Origin: Candidatus Poribacteria bacterium
Lineage (GTDB): Bacteria; Poribacteria; WGA-4E; WGA-3G
Direction: 5' to 3'
NCBI GenBank assembly: GCA_028821605.1
Contig: JAPPFM010000049.1
Span: forward strand, 114,555 to 178,554
DNA length: 64,000 nucleotides
In this document: positions 1-8,907 of the stretch, one piece after another
Position numbering within the stretch: the first letter of the stretch is position 1
Layout of the letters: every line of letters starts with the position of its first letter
Notes under the pieces: model-generated
Seen by the model: only the letters and a program-made list of their open reading frames with translations
The model's database searches: none
What the model was told of the DNA's origin: nothing
Program-made: the position numbers and the translations under genes

Positions 1-3000
1 GCCTAATGCACCAGCGACTAATACGAGATCCTGAATATTGACAGATCCGTCCCCATTGACATCTGCCGGATTCTGTCCTGTTTTTCCGAGATTTGAAGCA
101 GTCAGGACCAAATCTTGAATGTTTATGATACCATCACCGTTGATGTCTCCTTTGAGTTGGGTTGATTCAGTTATCTCTGCATTTTCAACCGTTGGCACAA
201 AAGCCTCACCCGTACTATTAGTTAGCAGCACATCAGATAATGTCAAAGTAAACGCCTTCGCTGCGACGACCTCAAAGGTGAGTGTAGTGAGGGTGCCGTC
301 TCCATTACTTTCCCCAGCAAGAGATGCTGCGTTGAGTTTGACAAGATTGCCTTCCACTTTCGGCTCCACAAAGAACGCACCAGCAGGCAGATAATCGCCA
401 TTGGCACCTGAGACATAACGCAAAGCAGTTGTGTCAAACTGCACGGTTGCCTGATAACCTGCGACTGCTTTCCCGTCTGTGATGTTCAAGCCGAGTTCTA
501 ATTGTTCCCCAACAGTAGAGGATGCAACTGAAGCGGGGGAGATGCTCACTGTTGCACCTGTGGTTGCAGGTGTTTCTGGTGTGGTAGGTATTGTTGGTTG
601 TGCCCCTGGAACCAATACGAAGTCTCCGGGTGAGGATATGCCTGAGACCACAACCTCAACTTCACCACCGTTGAGATCCGTTCGCTGGATTCCACCAAGC
701 GAGTTTGCCCAATAAATCTTATCTGCTGCAGTGTCAATAGAAATCCCAGTGGGTAGACCTTGGACTGTGGCGAGTGTTTCAACGTTTGTACCGTTAAGAT
801 TCGCGCGTTGGATCTTACCGGAATTCTCATCTACTTCCTCTGCCCAATAAATCTTGTCACCTGCTACGGTGATACCGTATGGACTTCCTATATCGGACAG
901 AAGTGTTCCAAGACCGGTGCCATCAACGTTTACACGCCGGATACGCCCAGAAAATTCTGTCCAGTACAGTCTACCATCTGCTGCGTTCAAGGCAATGTCT
1001 GTCGGAGAAGTCAGATTGACGTGGACTGTTTCGGTATCGCAACCGCCCCCGTAAGATATGGGTATAATAAGGAGCCAGAAAAATCCTCCGGCACTACAAC
1101 TTTTTTTCGTTTCTTCGAGTATATCTTTCTCAAGTTGGATGACGGTGCTAACGTCTTCACCGTCGAGGGTTGCAGTCTGGATTTGCAAATCCGAGTTCGT
1201 CCAATACAATTTGTTTGCCGCTGAGTCAATAACAATACCGCGAGGAACGTTTGAGAGTGTAACGAGTGCCTCAACGTTTGTCCCGTCAAAGTCTGCACGT
1301 TTGATGACACCACCACTCTTACTACGTTCACCCCAGTAGAGTTTCTCGCCTGCTCTATCCACAGTGAGAACCGTCACCTCATTCGTAATTGCATCAAAAT
1401 ATTCAGAAGACCCTATTTTACCGGTCTGTGTATTTACCCAGAACATCGGTTGTCCCTGTAATTCTGAGCTTAGCACTCGTAATTCTGTTTCTACAGTCAC
1501 AGGTAACTCTGCTGTGAGCGGGGGACCGTCGTAGTTTTCTATGATACCCGCCGGGACTGTGAAGGTGAGTGTTACATCGGTGTCAAAATCACCTTGAAAG
1601 TCAATCTCAACCAATATTTCAGAACTACTGAGGCGGATTACATCTCCATTATCATAACGAGAATCATAAGAATCCGCAGTTTGTACATCGTGAATTCCGG
1701 ATATGCCTACATACCTTATATCATCATAGTCCAAATATTCAATATAATCACCGTCATCATTGCCCGTATCCGCTCTATAGGCGTAGGAGCGATTTTGCAG
1801 TGTTAGCACGACAGTGCTGCCATGAAGTGTCGTTTTCGTCAGTGGAAATGGGGTCGATGCGACCAAGTCCCCAGTAGGTTCTACTTCAGTTGTCGCAGAG
1901 ACAGATATTTCTGTAGTGAGGGGTGGACCGTTGTAAGGAACTATAGCGTCCGACTCCACAGTAAATATTAAGGTGGCATCCTTGTCAATGCTACCTGAAA
2001 ATCTAAGTTCAACCGCTATTTCTGTGGCGTTAACCTTTCTTACAACGTTAGACACCTTAAAATCCCAATATGTCGCACTTCGCGCCCATTCCTTTGCAAT
2101 AGTTACCCCTTTAATTCCAGATACTTTTACATGCTGACGTATGGAGTAGCTGGAGGATTGGAAAGAATAAGATTCATTGGTAAGCCTGAGTGTTACTATG
2201 CTTCCGTTCAACGTTGCCTCTGTCAAAGGATATGCTGTTGATGCTACCATTGCTTGAGATAATTCTGCTAATTCTGCTTCAGTTACACCTTTAACAGGAA
2301 TCTGTACCGTAAGTGGCGGTCCCTTATAATTCACTGTTGCTCCCGGTCCTACAGTAAGGGTTAAGATAGTATCGGTGGCGATTATGTCGCCATCGTAATA
2401 GAGTATAATACTTACCTTTTTTGAACCTGCATACCCGGGTTGAACAGGGTAATCTATTGTGGACCATCTCCCGATACTGATACCGGGAATACCAGAAATC
2501 GTGAGTGCCGATCTAACCTGGGTTGCCCGGTGAGAAAAAGCCGCGTCGCTGAGGGTTAATTCCACTCGAGCCTCGTTCAACGTTGCTCCGGTCAACGGTT
2601 GGGGCGTTGACGCTATTATTGGTGGTACTTCTTCTGGGTAGACTCTAATTGTTCCGGTGAGCGCGCGCGCATCAAAGCCCGATACCGCCTCAACCTCTAT
2701 AGCAAAGGTCAACGTGGTTGGCGTATCAAAGTTGCCAGTGAATTCAAGCACAGCTATGATCTCTGTATCACTCACACGGGTGATGTCGGATACAGCCACA
2801 CCGTTAATACCTGATACTCTCAAAGCATTTCTGATATTGTCAGGGGAAACGTCATAAGACGTGCCATCCCGTAGTAGTGTCAGTGTCACCGAACTTCCGT
2901 TCAGTGTTGTTTCTACCAACAATTGTGTGGCTGTGACTTTTATGAGTGGAATTTCACTGGCAGAACCCTGGAAAGAATTAGTTTTTATTGTTCCCAGATG

Positions 3001-3690
3001 CCTGAGGTGTGCAAGGGGAGTCAAATCGCTGATATTATTACGCTCAAGGTTTAACTCCGTTAGTTGTGTAAGTTGTGCCAAGGGTGTGATGTCGCTGACG
3101 TTATTACTCCAAAGGTTTAACACCCTTAGCTGTGTAAGTTGTGCAAGCGGGGTTAGATCACTTACGTTATTATTCCCCCACTCGCTATTAAGGTTTAACT
3201 CCGTTAGCTGTGTAAGTTGTGCCAAGGGTGTAATGTCGCTGATAGAATTACCGGAAAGGTTTAACTCTGTTAGTTGTGTAAGTTGTGCCAAAGGTGTGAT
3301 GTCCTTGACTTCATTATTATAAAGACTTAATGCCTTCAACTGCGTGAGTTGTGCCAGGGGTGTGATGTCCCTGACATCTTCGCCTCCAAGGTATAACTCC
3401 TTGAGTTGCGTTGCGTGTTCTAAGCCTGTGAGGTTAGTTATATCGTCGTACCAGGTAGATAATTTTGTTAATTTTTCCAATTCCGTTTTTGGAATTTTAA
3501 GGAGATCAACGCCACCTCGAGTAGGAAGGTTCAATGCGCTGCGGACGTGTTTTGCTAAATTCGCATCAGCGAATTCCACAATGTCATCAGGTGCGTCCTG
3601 ACCATAACTAATGCCTTGTATGCTATATGTCAACAACATGACTACGAAAGTTGACACGATTAGATTTCGATTTACAAATAACGTTTTCAT
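1..3690 (-). CDS. Secreted LRR / Ig-like repeat / YWTD propeller / cohesin / dockerin protein (C-terminus cut by window edge)
   Basis: Open without a stop from an ATG at 3688-3690 to base 1, so at least 1230 residues; the end lies outside. Start MKTLFVN matches the MKTL starts of the next two genes, with AGGAG-type spacing upstream. Order by rough residue: signal peptide 1-30; leucine-rich repeats 84-234 with the unit TPLAQLTQLTELNL..N.ISD; four related beta-type repeats 242-734, each with the marks VSGI.GV and Y.GPPLT; YWTD/LDL-receptor-like propeller 760-1037 (motifs KLYWGE, KLYWTN, RLYWTE, KIYWAE, KIYWAN); cohesin-like domain 1044-1176; dockerin 1179-1230 with two calcium loops (DINGDGIINIQD, DVNGDGSVNIQD). 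Probably exported and involved in protein or carbohydrate binding outside the cell; the ligand is unknown. Related genes follow downstream on the same strand. An odd hydrophobic insertion with two cysteines sits in the propeller near 1040-1115. Confidence 0.85.
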   Translation of the reverse strand, partial: MKTLFVNRNLIVSTFVVMLLTYSIQGISYGQDAPDDIVEFADANLAKHVRSALNLPTRGGVDLLKIPKTELEKLTKLSTWYDDITNLTGLEHATQLKELYLGGEDVRDITPLAQLTQLKALSLYNNEVKDITPLAQLTQLTELNLSGNSISDITPLAQLTQLTELNLNSEWGNNNVSDLTPLAQLTQLRVLNLWSNNVSDITPLAQLTQLTELNLERNNISDLTPLAHLRHLGTIKTNSFQGSASEIPLIKVTATQLLVETTLNGSSVTLTLLRDGTSYDVSPDNIRNALRVSGINGVAVSDITRVSDTEIIAVLEFTGNFDTPTTLTFAIEVEAVSGFDARALTGTIRVYPEEVPPIIASTPQPLTGATLNEARVELTLSDAAFSHRATQVRSALTISGIPGISIGRWSTIDYPVQPGYAGSKKVSIILYYDGDIIATDTILTLTVGPGATVNYKGPPLTVQIPVKGVTEAELAELSQAMVASTAYPLTEATLNGSIVTLRLTNESYSFQSSSYSIRQHVKVSGIKGVTIAKEWARSATYWDFKVSNVVRKVNATEIAVELRFSGSIDKDATLIFTVESDAIVPYNGPPLTTEISVSATTEVEPTGDLVASTPFPLTKTTLHGSTVVLTLQNRSYAYRADTGNDDGDYIEYLDYDDIRYVGISGIHDVQTADSYDSRYDNGDVIRLSSSEILVEIDFQGDFDTDVTLTFTVPAGIIENYDGPPLTAELPVTVETELRVLSSELQGQPMFWVNTQTGKIGSSEYFDAITNEVTVLTVDRAGEKLYWGERSKSGGVIKRADFDGTNVEALVTLSNVPRGIVIDSAANKLYWTNSDLQIQTATLDGEDVSTVIQLEKDILEETKKSCSAGGFFWLLIIPISYGGGCDTETVHVNLTSPTDIALNAADGRLYWTEFSGRIRRVNVDGTGLGTLLSDIGSPYGITVAGDKIYWAEEVDENSGKIQRANLNGTNVETLATVQGLPTGISIDTAADKIYWANSLGGIQRTDLNGGEVEVVVSGISSPGDFVLVPGAQPTIPTTPETPATTGATVSISPASVASSTVGEQLELGLNITDGKAVAGYQATVQFDTTALRYVSGANGDYLPAGAFFVEPKVEGNLVKLNAASLAGESNGDGTLTTLTFEVVAAKAFTLTLSDVLLTNSTGEAFVPTVENAEITESTQLKGDINGDGIINIQDLVLTASNLGKTGQNPADVNGDGSVNIQDLVLVAGALG
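3000..3420 (-). repeat. Tandem 66-nt LRR-coding repeat
   Basis: Near-identical units start about every 66 nt (for example at 3051, 3117, 3198, 3264, 3330 and 3396); one unit is longer by 15 nt, adding residues between 3117 and 3198. Each unit encodes one 22-residue leucine-rich repeat, and the high base-level similarity suggests recent unit duplication. Confidence 0.85.
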
Positions 3691-3850
3691 TACAAACTCC
3701 TTTTACAATGGTTATCAGTTCGGTTTTTCTGCGAAAACCTTTCAGTTATCAGTTGTCAGTTACCCCTTTGTGGCAATGGCTTTACTCCTCACTGCCACAA
3801 CGCCTCTCTTAGCTAAAGAATAATGACTCATAACTATTTGCGTATCAACA
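3691..3850. repeat. Spacer repeat copy 1 (TTATCAGTTGTCAGT hairpin element)
   Basis: The spacer between two secreted-protein genes is almost the same as the spacer at 5718-5868, including the ribosome-binding region and the last codons of the upstream-lying reading frame. It carries the dispersed motif GTTATCAGTTGTCAGT and an inner inverted repeat TTGTGGCA (3768-3775) / TGCCACAA (3793-3800). This copy has an extra segment of about 24 bases near 3727-3750. Confidence 0.8.
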
Positions 3851-5717
3851 TCTTGCGCGTAGCAGAAAATTCGCCTGCGGTAAGCGTATAGAAATACACA
3901 CCGCTTGCGACGGGTTCACCGAAGGCGTTTCTCCCATCCCAATACGCCGCACGCGAACGACTTTGATACATCCCTGCAGCTTGATAACCCAATGCCAACG
4001 TCCGCACTAATTGTCCGTTCACGGCATAGATATGCAGTGTAACATCCGCATCTTTTGCCAAGTGGTAGGGTATCCACGTTTCCGGATTGAACGGATTTGG
4101 GTAGTTAGCAAGTAGTGCCGTCTCTTTGGGGGTCAACGTTACAAGGAGTTGTTGTAAGAACAGAATACCACGCTGTGACGTTGTATCCGTGAGGTCCAGT
4201 TGCTGTGCAGCGGATAGCCACTGTTTGATATCTGTAGCAGTGAGCATCTCCAAAGATTGCGGATGTAGAGAGGGTGCGGCGGCACTTGTCCCCAATGCCC
4301 CAGCAACAAGGACGAGATCACTGATATTGACGACCCCATCTCCGTTGATATCTGCAGCGTTCTGGCCCGTCTGGCCTAAACTGGTTCCGACCAACACCAA
4401 ATCCTGGACATTTACAGTCCCGTCCCCATTGACATCGCCTTTGAGTCCGGAGGCTTTCACTTTCGTAATTTGCGCGTTTTCAACCTTCGGAACAGAGCTC
4501 TTCCCTTTGCTATCAGCGAGAAGCACATCGGATAATGTCAAGGTGAATGTCTCCTCAGCAATCACCTCAAAAGTAATCGTCGCGAGCGTGCCGTTTCCAT
4601 TGACTTCGCCTTTAAGCGATGTTGCGGTAAGTTTCACGCTGCCTTCTTCAGCAACCGGTGGTGCAAAAAAGGCTCCGGCAGGGAGATAATCACCGATTTC
4701 ACTTTCCACATGGCGGAAAGCCGTTTTATTGAATTGTACAGTTGCCTCATATCCCGCCACCGATACTCCATCTACGATGTCCAGAGAGAATGTTAATTCG
4801 TCTCCCACAGCAGGAGCTGCTACTGTCGCCGGTAGAAGGCGGACGGTTGTTGTAGAAGTCGGGGGTTGTTGTGTTACAACCTGCGGAGTCCCAGGTTGCG
4901 GAGTATCAGGTTGTTGTGTTACAACCGGTGGAGTCCCATCTGTGTTAGCAGCTGGCACGGTAGCGGGTTGTTCTACGACAACCGGCGGCGAAGAATTGAC
5001 ATTATTAAGGATGCCAGGTGAACTGATGTCATTTTCATCACCGTAATAGGTTTTTTGATCTGCTGCGAGATTCGCATCAGCTGCGGACACCCAACTCTCT
5101 TTTAGCGTTCCATCAAGTGCGACACCGTTGGCATAACGGCGTATGAGTGAAGTCCGATTACCGGCTCTGTTTCTACCTCTGTTAAAATGGTAAGGTAAAT
5201 CCCAAAGCGTCGTAGTTCCGTCGTAGTTTCCCGCCTCATCTACCAAGTTGCCATCTTTATCGGTCAGTTTTATATGAAAGCCTTCCGCACTCAACCATGT
5301 AGTGTTGAAACTAATGCCTAAGTCTTCTCGCCACCTGAGATCGTAAACTTGATCTTCCATGAAATCTCCTGAGTTTTCATCAGTTTTCGATGTCACTATC
5401 AAGAGAAAATCCTTTGGCCATATCCGTGGCGCATCCTCAAAGGTAGCGTCTCTAAAATTGATTGTCGCCGTCACTGGTCCGAGTAGGTCATCCGAGTCTA
5501 CATTCTGAATAGTTAGTGTCCACCCAGTAAGATTGATTACCTCTGTCCCAGAATTGAATATCTCTATCCATTGTTTTGGCGAAAATCTTATCTCCGATCC
5601 ATACATGACTTCACTGATGCTGACCTCGCTATACGTTGTTCCTGCCATAAAACAAAAACTCATCAACACCAAAGCAATTGAGACCATGATTTTCCAATTC
5701 ACATTTAGCGTTTTCAT
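3834..5717 (-). CDS. Secreted lamin-tail / cohesin / dockerin protein with C-terminal FlgD-like sorting domain
   Basis: 627 residues. ATG at 5715-5717 with AAAGGAG seven bases upstream. Signal peptide at about 1-30; lamin-tail-like beta domain 30-240 (ISEVMYG, WIEIFNSG, LTGWTL); a Pro/Gln/Thr/Val-rich linker 243-286; cohesin-like domain 288-421; type I-like dockerin 425-478 with DVNGDGTVNVQD and DINGDGVVNISD; spacer; then a FlgD/T9SS-like end domain 535-627 beginning NYPNPFNPETWIPY and ending TRKMLIRK. The role is most likely extracellular or cell-surface binding and assembly; cohesin and dockerin on one chain would allow self-assembly or networks with the two neighbouring proteins, but this is inference. 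The two flanking genes share the same domain kit. Confidence 0.9.
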   Translation of the reverse strand: MKTLNVNWKIMVSIALVLMSFCFMAGTTYSEVSISEVMYGSEIRFSPKQWIEIFNSGTEVINLTGWTLTIQNVDSDDLLGPVTATINFRDATFEDAPRIWPKDFLLIVTSKTDENSGDFMEDQVYDLRWREDLGISFNTTWLSAEGFHIKLTDKDGNLVDEAGNYDGTTTLWDLPYHFNRGRNRAGNRTSLIRRYANGVALDGTLKESWVSAADANLAADQKTYYGDENDISSPGILNNVNSSPPVVVEQPATVPAANTDGTPPVVTQQPDTPQPGTPQVVTQQPPTSTTTVRLLPATVAAPAVGDELTFSLDIVDGVSVAGYEATVQFNKTAFRHVESEIGDYLPAGAFFAPPVAEEGSVKLTATSLKGEVNGNGTLATITFEVIAEETFTLTLSDVLLADSKGKSSVPKVENAQITKVKASGLKGDVNGDGTVNVQDLVLVGTSLGQTGQNAADINGDGVVNISDLVLVAGALGTSAAAPSLHPQSLEMLTATDIKQWLSAAQQLDLTDTTSQRGILFLQQLLVTLTPKETALLANYPNPFNPETWIPYHLAKDADVTLHIYAVNGQLVRTLALGYQAAGMYQSRSRAAYWDGRNAFGEPVASGVYFYTLTAGEFSATRKMLIRK

Positions 5718-5868
5718 AATAAACTCCTTTTACAATGGTTATCAGTTCGGTTATCAGTTGTCAGTTACCCCTTTGTGGCAATGGCTTTACTCCTCACTGC
5801 CACAACGCCTCTCTTAACTGAAGAATAATGACTCATAATTATTTGCGTATCAACATCTTGCGCGTAGC
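5718..5868. repeat. Spacer repeat copy 2 (TTATCAGTTGTCAGT hairpin element)
   Basis: Second copy of the spacer seen at 3691-3850. Contains GTTATCAGTTGTCAGT and the inverted pair TTGTGGCA (5773-5780) / TGCCACAA (5798-5805). It separates two secreted-protein genes and runs into the conserved last codons of the gene ending at 5839. Confidence 0.8.
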
Positions 5869-7554
5869 GATGAAATCGCCTGCTGTGAGGGTATAGACAT
5901 AGAGCCCACTTGCGACAGATTCACCGTATTCGTTTTTACCATCCCAATACGCCGCACGACTGCGGTTCTGATACATCCCTGCGGCTTGATGTCCGAGCGT
6001 CAACGTCCGTACCAATGTGCCGTTCACTGCATAGATATGCAGTGTAACCTCTGCATCCTTTGATAAGTGGTAAGGTATCCAAGTTTCAGGGTTGAACGGG
6101 TTCGGGTAGTTAGCAAGCAGTGTAGTCTCTTGAGGGAGCACAGTTGCCAAAAGCCCTTGAAGAATGGCAAGTGTTTTCCGGTAAGCAATTGAGTCGTCCG
6201 CCTCAGCAGGCAGAACATCTATCCACGCCCGAAGCGTCGCTGGATCCAGGGTTGCTAACATCGCCGCAGGGGCTGCAGGAATAGCCGAGTCGTCAAGATT
6301 TTCAACAATGATAAGTAAGTCGCTTTTATTGACGCTGCCATCTACGTTGACATCAACACGCGGATTGGTAGGTGCGGTTTCTCCGAGGGATCTTATCACG
6401 AGAATCAGATCATGAATGTCTATCTTGCCATCCTCATTGACATCTGCCGCGGCCAGGTTATTTGTAGGCAGTCCTCTTACGGCCGTGGAAGTCGTGAAAT
6501 CCGCCCCGTCAAGATAAATTTTAAAGAATAATCCCCAGTTGCCCGAGTACTCGCTGACTTTGACTAACAGGAGGTTATTGCCTGCTCTCAGATTTGTGTT
6601 GAACCTGTCTTGGATGCCCGTTGTTCTCCTGCTGGTTCTTTTTCTATGAACCACCGTTCCATTCAGCCAAACTTTAATGGCATCATCGCTGCCGACTCCC
6701 ATCCGAACACTGTTTTGGTCATGCGGTGAGACAATGTTAATAAATGCGTAAGCTGTGTGGTGACTGAGATTCTGAACTGAGCTGAGTCCAGTGGCATTAA
6801 CGACATGCTGGACATTATTTGAGGCACAGAGGAAAAAACCACAATGGGTTGATGGCTGAATACGCCCGCCTGTCCATCGGAGCTGCCCCAGTGTTTTCCC
6901 TTCTGTGATACCTTCTTGTGAGACCATCGCTTCGTTAATCTCTCCATCACTTAAGAGTTCGAGATAATCCGTGTCTATGTTTGAACCTTCGGCAATCATC
7001 CAGAGCCAGGGGCCTTGTATATAGTCATACGTCTGTGGGGTAGGCGTGGGGTCTTCTGCTTTCGTAATCTGTGCGCCTTCAACCTGCGGACGCGAAGTCA
7101 CGCCTTCGCTATCGGAGAGAAGTACATTAGATAATGTCAATGTTGAGGCTTTTACTGCCCGGACCTCAAAGGTGATCGTCGCAAGCGTCCCGTTCCCATT
7201 GCTTTCACCGGTCAGGGAGGTTGCAGCAAGTTTCACAAGATCGCCCGCAACAACCGGGGGCACAAAGAACGCACCTGTTGGCAGATAATCACCGATCTCA
7301 CTTTCCACATGGCGCAGGGCACTCGTATCGAATTCTATGGCTGCCTCATAGCCTGCCACCGATGTGCCACCCGCGATGTTCAGGGATAGGGTTAACTTTT
7401 CTCCGACAGCAGGAGATGCAACTGAGGCCGGCAGGAGCTGAACGGTTGAGGCAGTGGCTTGACCGTAGCTAAGGTTTCCTTGCGTGCCATATATCAATAC
7501 CATCATTGTTAGAATTGACACAATGATTTTCCGACGCACACTTAGTGTTTTCAT
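5839..7554 (-). CDS. Secreted cohesin / dockerin protein with C-terminal FlgD-like sorting domain
   Basis: 571 residues from the ATG at 7552-7554, chosen over the preceding ATG (7555-7557) because it gives the MKTL start of its two neighbours and a six-base gap to AAAGGAG at 7561-7567. Signal peptide 1-40; cohesin-like domain about 35-168; an unrecognised beta-rich domain about 175-355 that looks like a carbohydrate- or ligand-binding fold (GSDDAIKVWLNG, then LRAGNNLLLVKVSEYSGNWG); dockerin-like pair 368-425 (DVNEDGKIDIHD, DVNVDGSVNKSD); FlgD-like domain 475-571 with NYPNPFNPETWIPY and TRKMLIRK. Expected at the cell surface or outside. The cohesin is close in sequence to those of the two neighbouring genes, which points to family expansion by duplication. 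Confidence 0.88.
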   Translation of the reverse strand: MKTLSVRRKIIVSILTMMVLIYGTQGNLSYGQATASTVQLLPASVASPAVGEKLTLSLNIAGGTSVAGYEAAIEFDTSALRHVESEIGDYLPTGAFFVPPVVAGDLVKLAATSLTGESNGNGTLATITFEVRAVKASTLTLSNVLLSDSEGVTSRPQVEGAQITKAEDPTPTPQTYDYIQGPWLWMIAEGSNIDTDYLELLSDGEINEAMVSQEGITEGKTLGQLRWTGGRIQPSTHCGFFLCASNNVQHVVNATGLSSVQNLSHHTAYAFINIVSPHDQNSVRMGVGSDDAIKVWLNGTVVHRKRTSRRTTGIQDRFNTNLRAGNNLLLVKVSEYSGNWGLFFKIYLDGADFTTSTAVRGLPTNNLAAADVNEDGKIDIHDLILVIRSLGETAPTNPRVDVNVDGSVNKSDLLIIVENLDDSAIPAAPAAMLATLDPATLRAWIDVLPAEADDSIAYRKTLAILQGLLATVLPQETTLLANYPNPFNPETWIPYHLSKDAEVTLHIYAVNGTLVRTLTLGHQAAGMYQNRSRAAYWDGKNEYGESVASGLYVYTLTAGDFIATRKMLIRK

Positions 7555-7717
7555 CATAAACTCCTTTCGCGGCGACATTTTCTCCTCGCCACCAAATATG
7601 AGAAGTATCTGGGTCCATGAGGTGTTCCTTTTGTTTTTGAAAATAAAAAGACTACAAAGAATATCCTATGAATTTAGGACTTACGCAATCTTCTTAGGAA
7701 TAGCGACTACTACACGC

Positions 7718-7746
7718 CGCTGGCGAGGTTTGAAACCTCGCCAGCG
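7718..7746. repeat. Perfect GC-rich hairpin
   Basis: Arms CGCTGGCGAGGTTT and AAACCTCGCCAGCG, 14 bp each, around one central G. A similar stem (GGCGAGGAT / ATCCTCGCC) occurs at 25857-25877, so this is a dispersed hairpin family. No U-run follows, so it is not a classic terminator. Confidence 0.85.
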
Positions 7747-8134
7747 AGGAAGCTGCGAAGTCATGGAATTTACAAACAGCGCGTTTAATTATAATTTAAT
7801 TATAATAAGTCTACTTTTCCTTTTATTAAATTAGAAAACAAAAAGTCTATATCTAACTAATCAATATTAAATAGTAAATTATTAATCTTCCGATTTTTCT
7901 CGCAGGCACCGAACCCGTAGGGGGTTTGCTTGGGTGTTTCCCTGGTTCGCTGACCAATTGTCTACATATTTTTCGGCTTTACTATAATCTTCATTAAGGC
8001 GAGGTACTTGTTCTTGACACACGCTGCTGTCCTGAAACACAGAAAAAATGATTTCCGCCACGCAGCGCGCGACTGCAAAGGATAGAGTTCACTATCAGGG
8101 AACCAGAAGAATTGGGGTATTTGGACGTTGTCGT

Positions 8135-8231
8135 CTCAGACGCATACCCAATTGCCAGATGGGTGGAGACGGAAGGTAGCGGGACTACCCCGGCAATCCG
8201 TCTCCTGCGTCCATTCGTAATTATGCCTGAG
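8135..8231. other. Compact multibranch inverted-repeat structure
   Basis: Nested pairs: CTCAG 8135-8139 with CTGAG 8227-8231; ACGCA 8140-8144 with TGCGT 8206-8210; inside them ACCCA 8146-8150 with TGGGT 8160-8164, and GGAGACGG 8165-8172 with CCGTCTCC 8198-8205, the latter enclosing GGTAG 8175-8179 / CTACC 8185-8189. The central part forms a three-way junction with almost no unpaired bases. It could be a structured RNA or a folded single-stranded DNA end; strand and function are unknown. Confidence 0.55.
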
Positions 8232-8272
8232 TCTTCAAAAAAAGACACGTAAAAATTACGACGCTGCTTAAA

Positions 8273-8374
8273 ATATCAGACATATCAGATGAGATATGTG
8301 ATATACTTAAACACGCACTGGCAACTTACCCTTGGCAGTGCCGCGGTTCGGGAGTCTTGCACACTCGCCGAACC
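8273..8374. repeat. Three further hairpins in series
   Basis: ACATATC 8280-8286 pairs with GATATGT 8293-8299 and is extended by ATATC/GATAT outside; GCACTG 8315-8320 pairs with CAGTGC 8336-8341; GGTTCGG 8345-8351 pairs with CCGAACC 8368-8374 with inner GAGT/ACTC. They follow the multibranch structure directly. Confidence 0.6.
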
Positions 8375-8907
8375 ACCCATATTGGATTTTACGGATGCCA
8401 AAAGATATTATAGTAAAAATTGAAATAAAATACCACAACTTTTTTATTATTAACCCAATCTTTGTGAGAACCGAAGTCGCCATCCAACAAATTTTGAAGG
8501 ATAGCCAATATTCTTCGCGCCTTTCCTACGATCAGGATTTTGTTTGGCGAGGTTCCCCTACCTTTCCTATTGGCATGGGTAATTTGCAAAAACTGTGCCA
8601 ATTCTCGCAATCTTCTGAGTATCCTTGCGGGTTCTACAGGTTTAGGTATGATACAACCTTGTAAAATCAGGGTTTCTAACATTGTATTGATTCTAAACCC
8701 AATGAGATCCCGTTTCGCTAAGCCGTGTAAAGACGCAAAAATTTTTGTGATGCGCACCAAATTTTTTGTGAAGACAAAAAATTTTGGTTTTGCCAAAGTT
8801 GGTCCCTATTCAGATATGTGAATTCGGAGGGTTCTACACAATTAATAAGTAGGGTAATAAGTGGGGAAAGACAGATGGTAAGTTTTCGGGGAAGGGTATC
8901 GACTTTT

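Larger units (their letters stand above)
7555..8907. other. Gene-free region with hairpins
   Basis: About 1.35 kb without a gene I can support. It is AT-rich from 7770 to 7900. It holds a perfect hairpin at 7718-7746 and four successive hairpin structures between 8135 and 8374. Opposed open frames at 8332-8821 and 8389-8796 overlap each other and resemble no family I know. Confidence 0.6.

Noticed and set aside
3000..3420. CRISPR-like array of 66-nt units
   Set aside because: The units are in frame and encode leucine-rich repeats with no spacer variation of the CRISPR kind.
7994..8248. Minus-strand open frame of 84 codons
   Set aside because: It coincides with the multibranch hairpin structure and shows no family likeness; sequence bias comes from the hairpins.
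8332..8821. Overlapping open frames on both strands (about 110-135 codons)
   Set aside because: They lie over one another, lack ribosome-binding sites and resemble no family.
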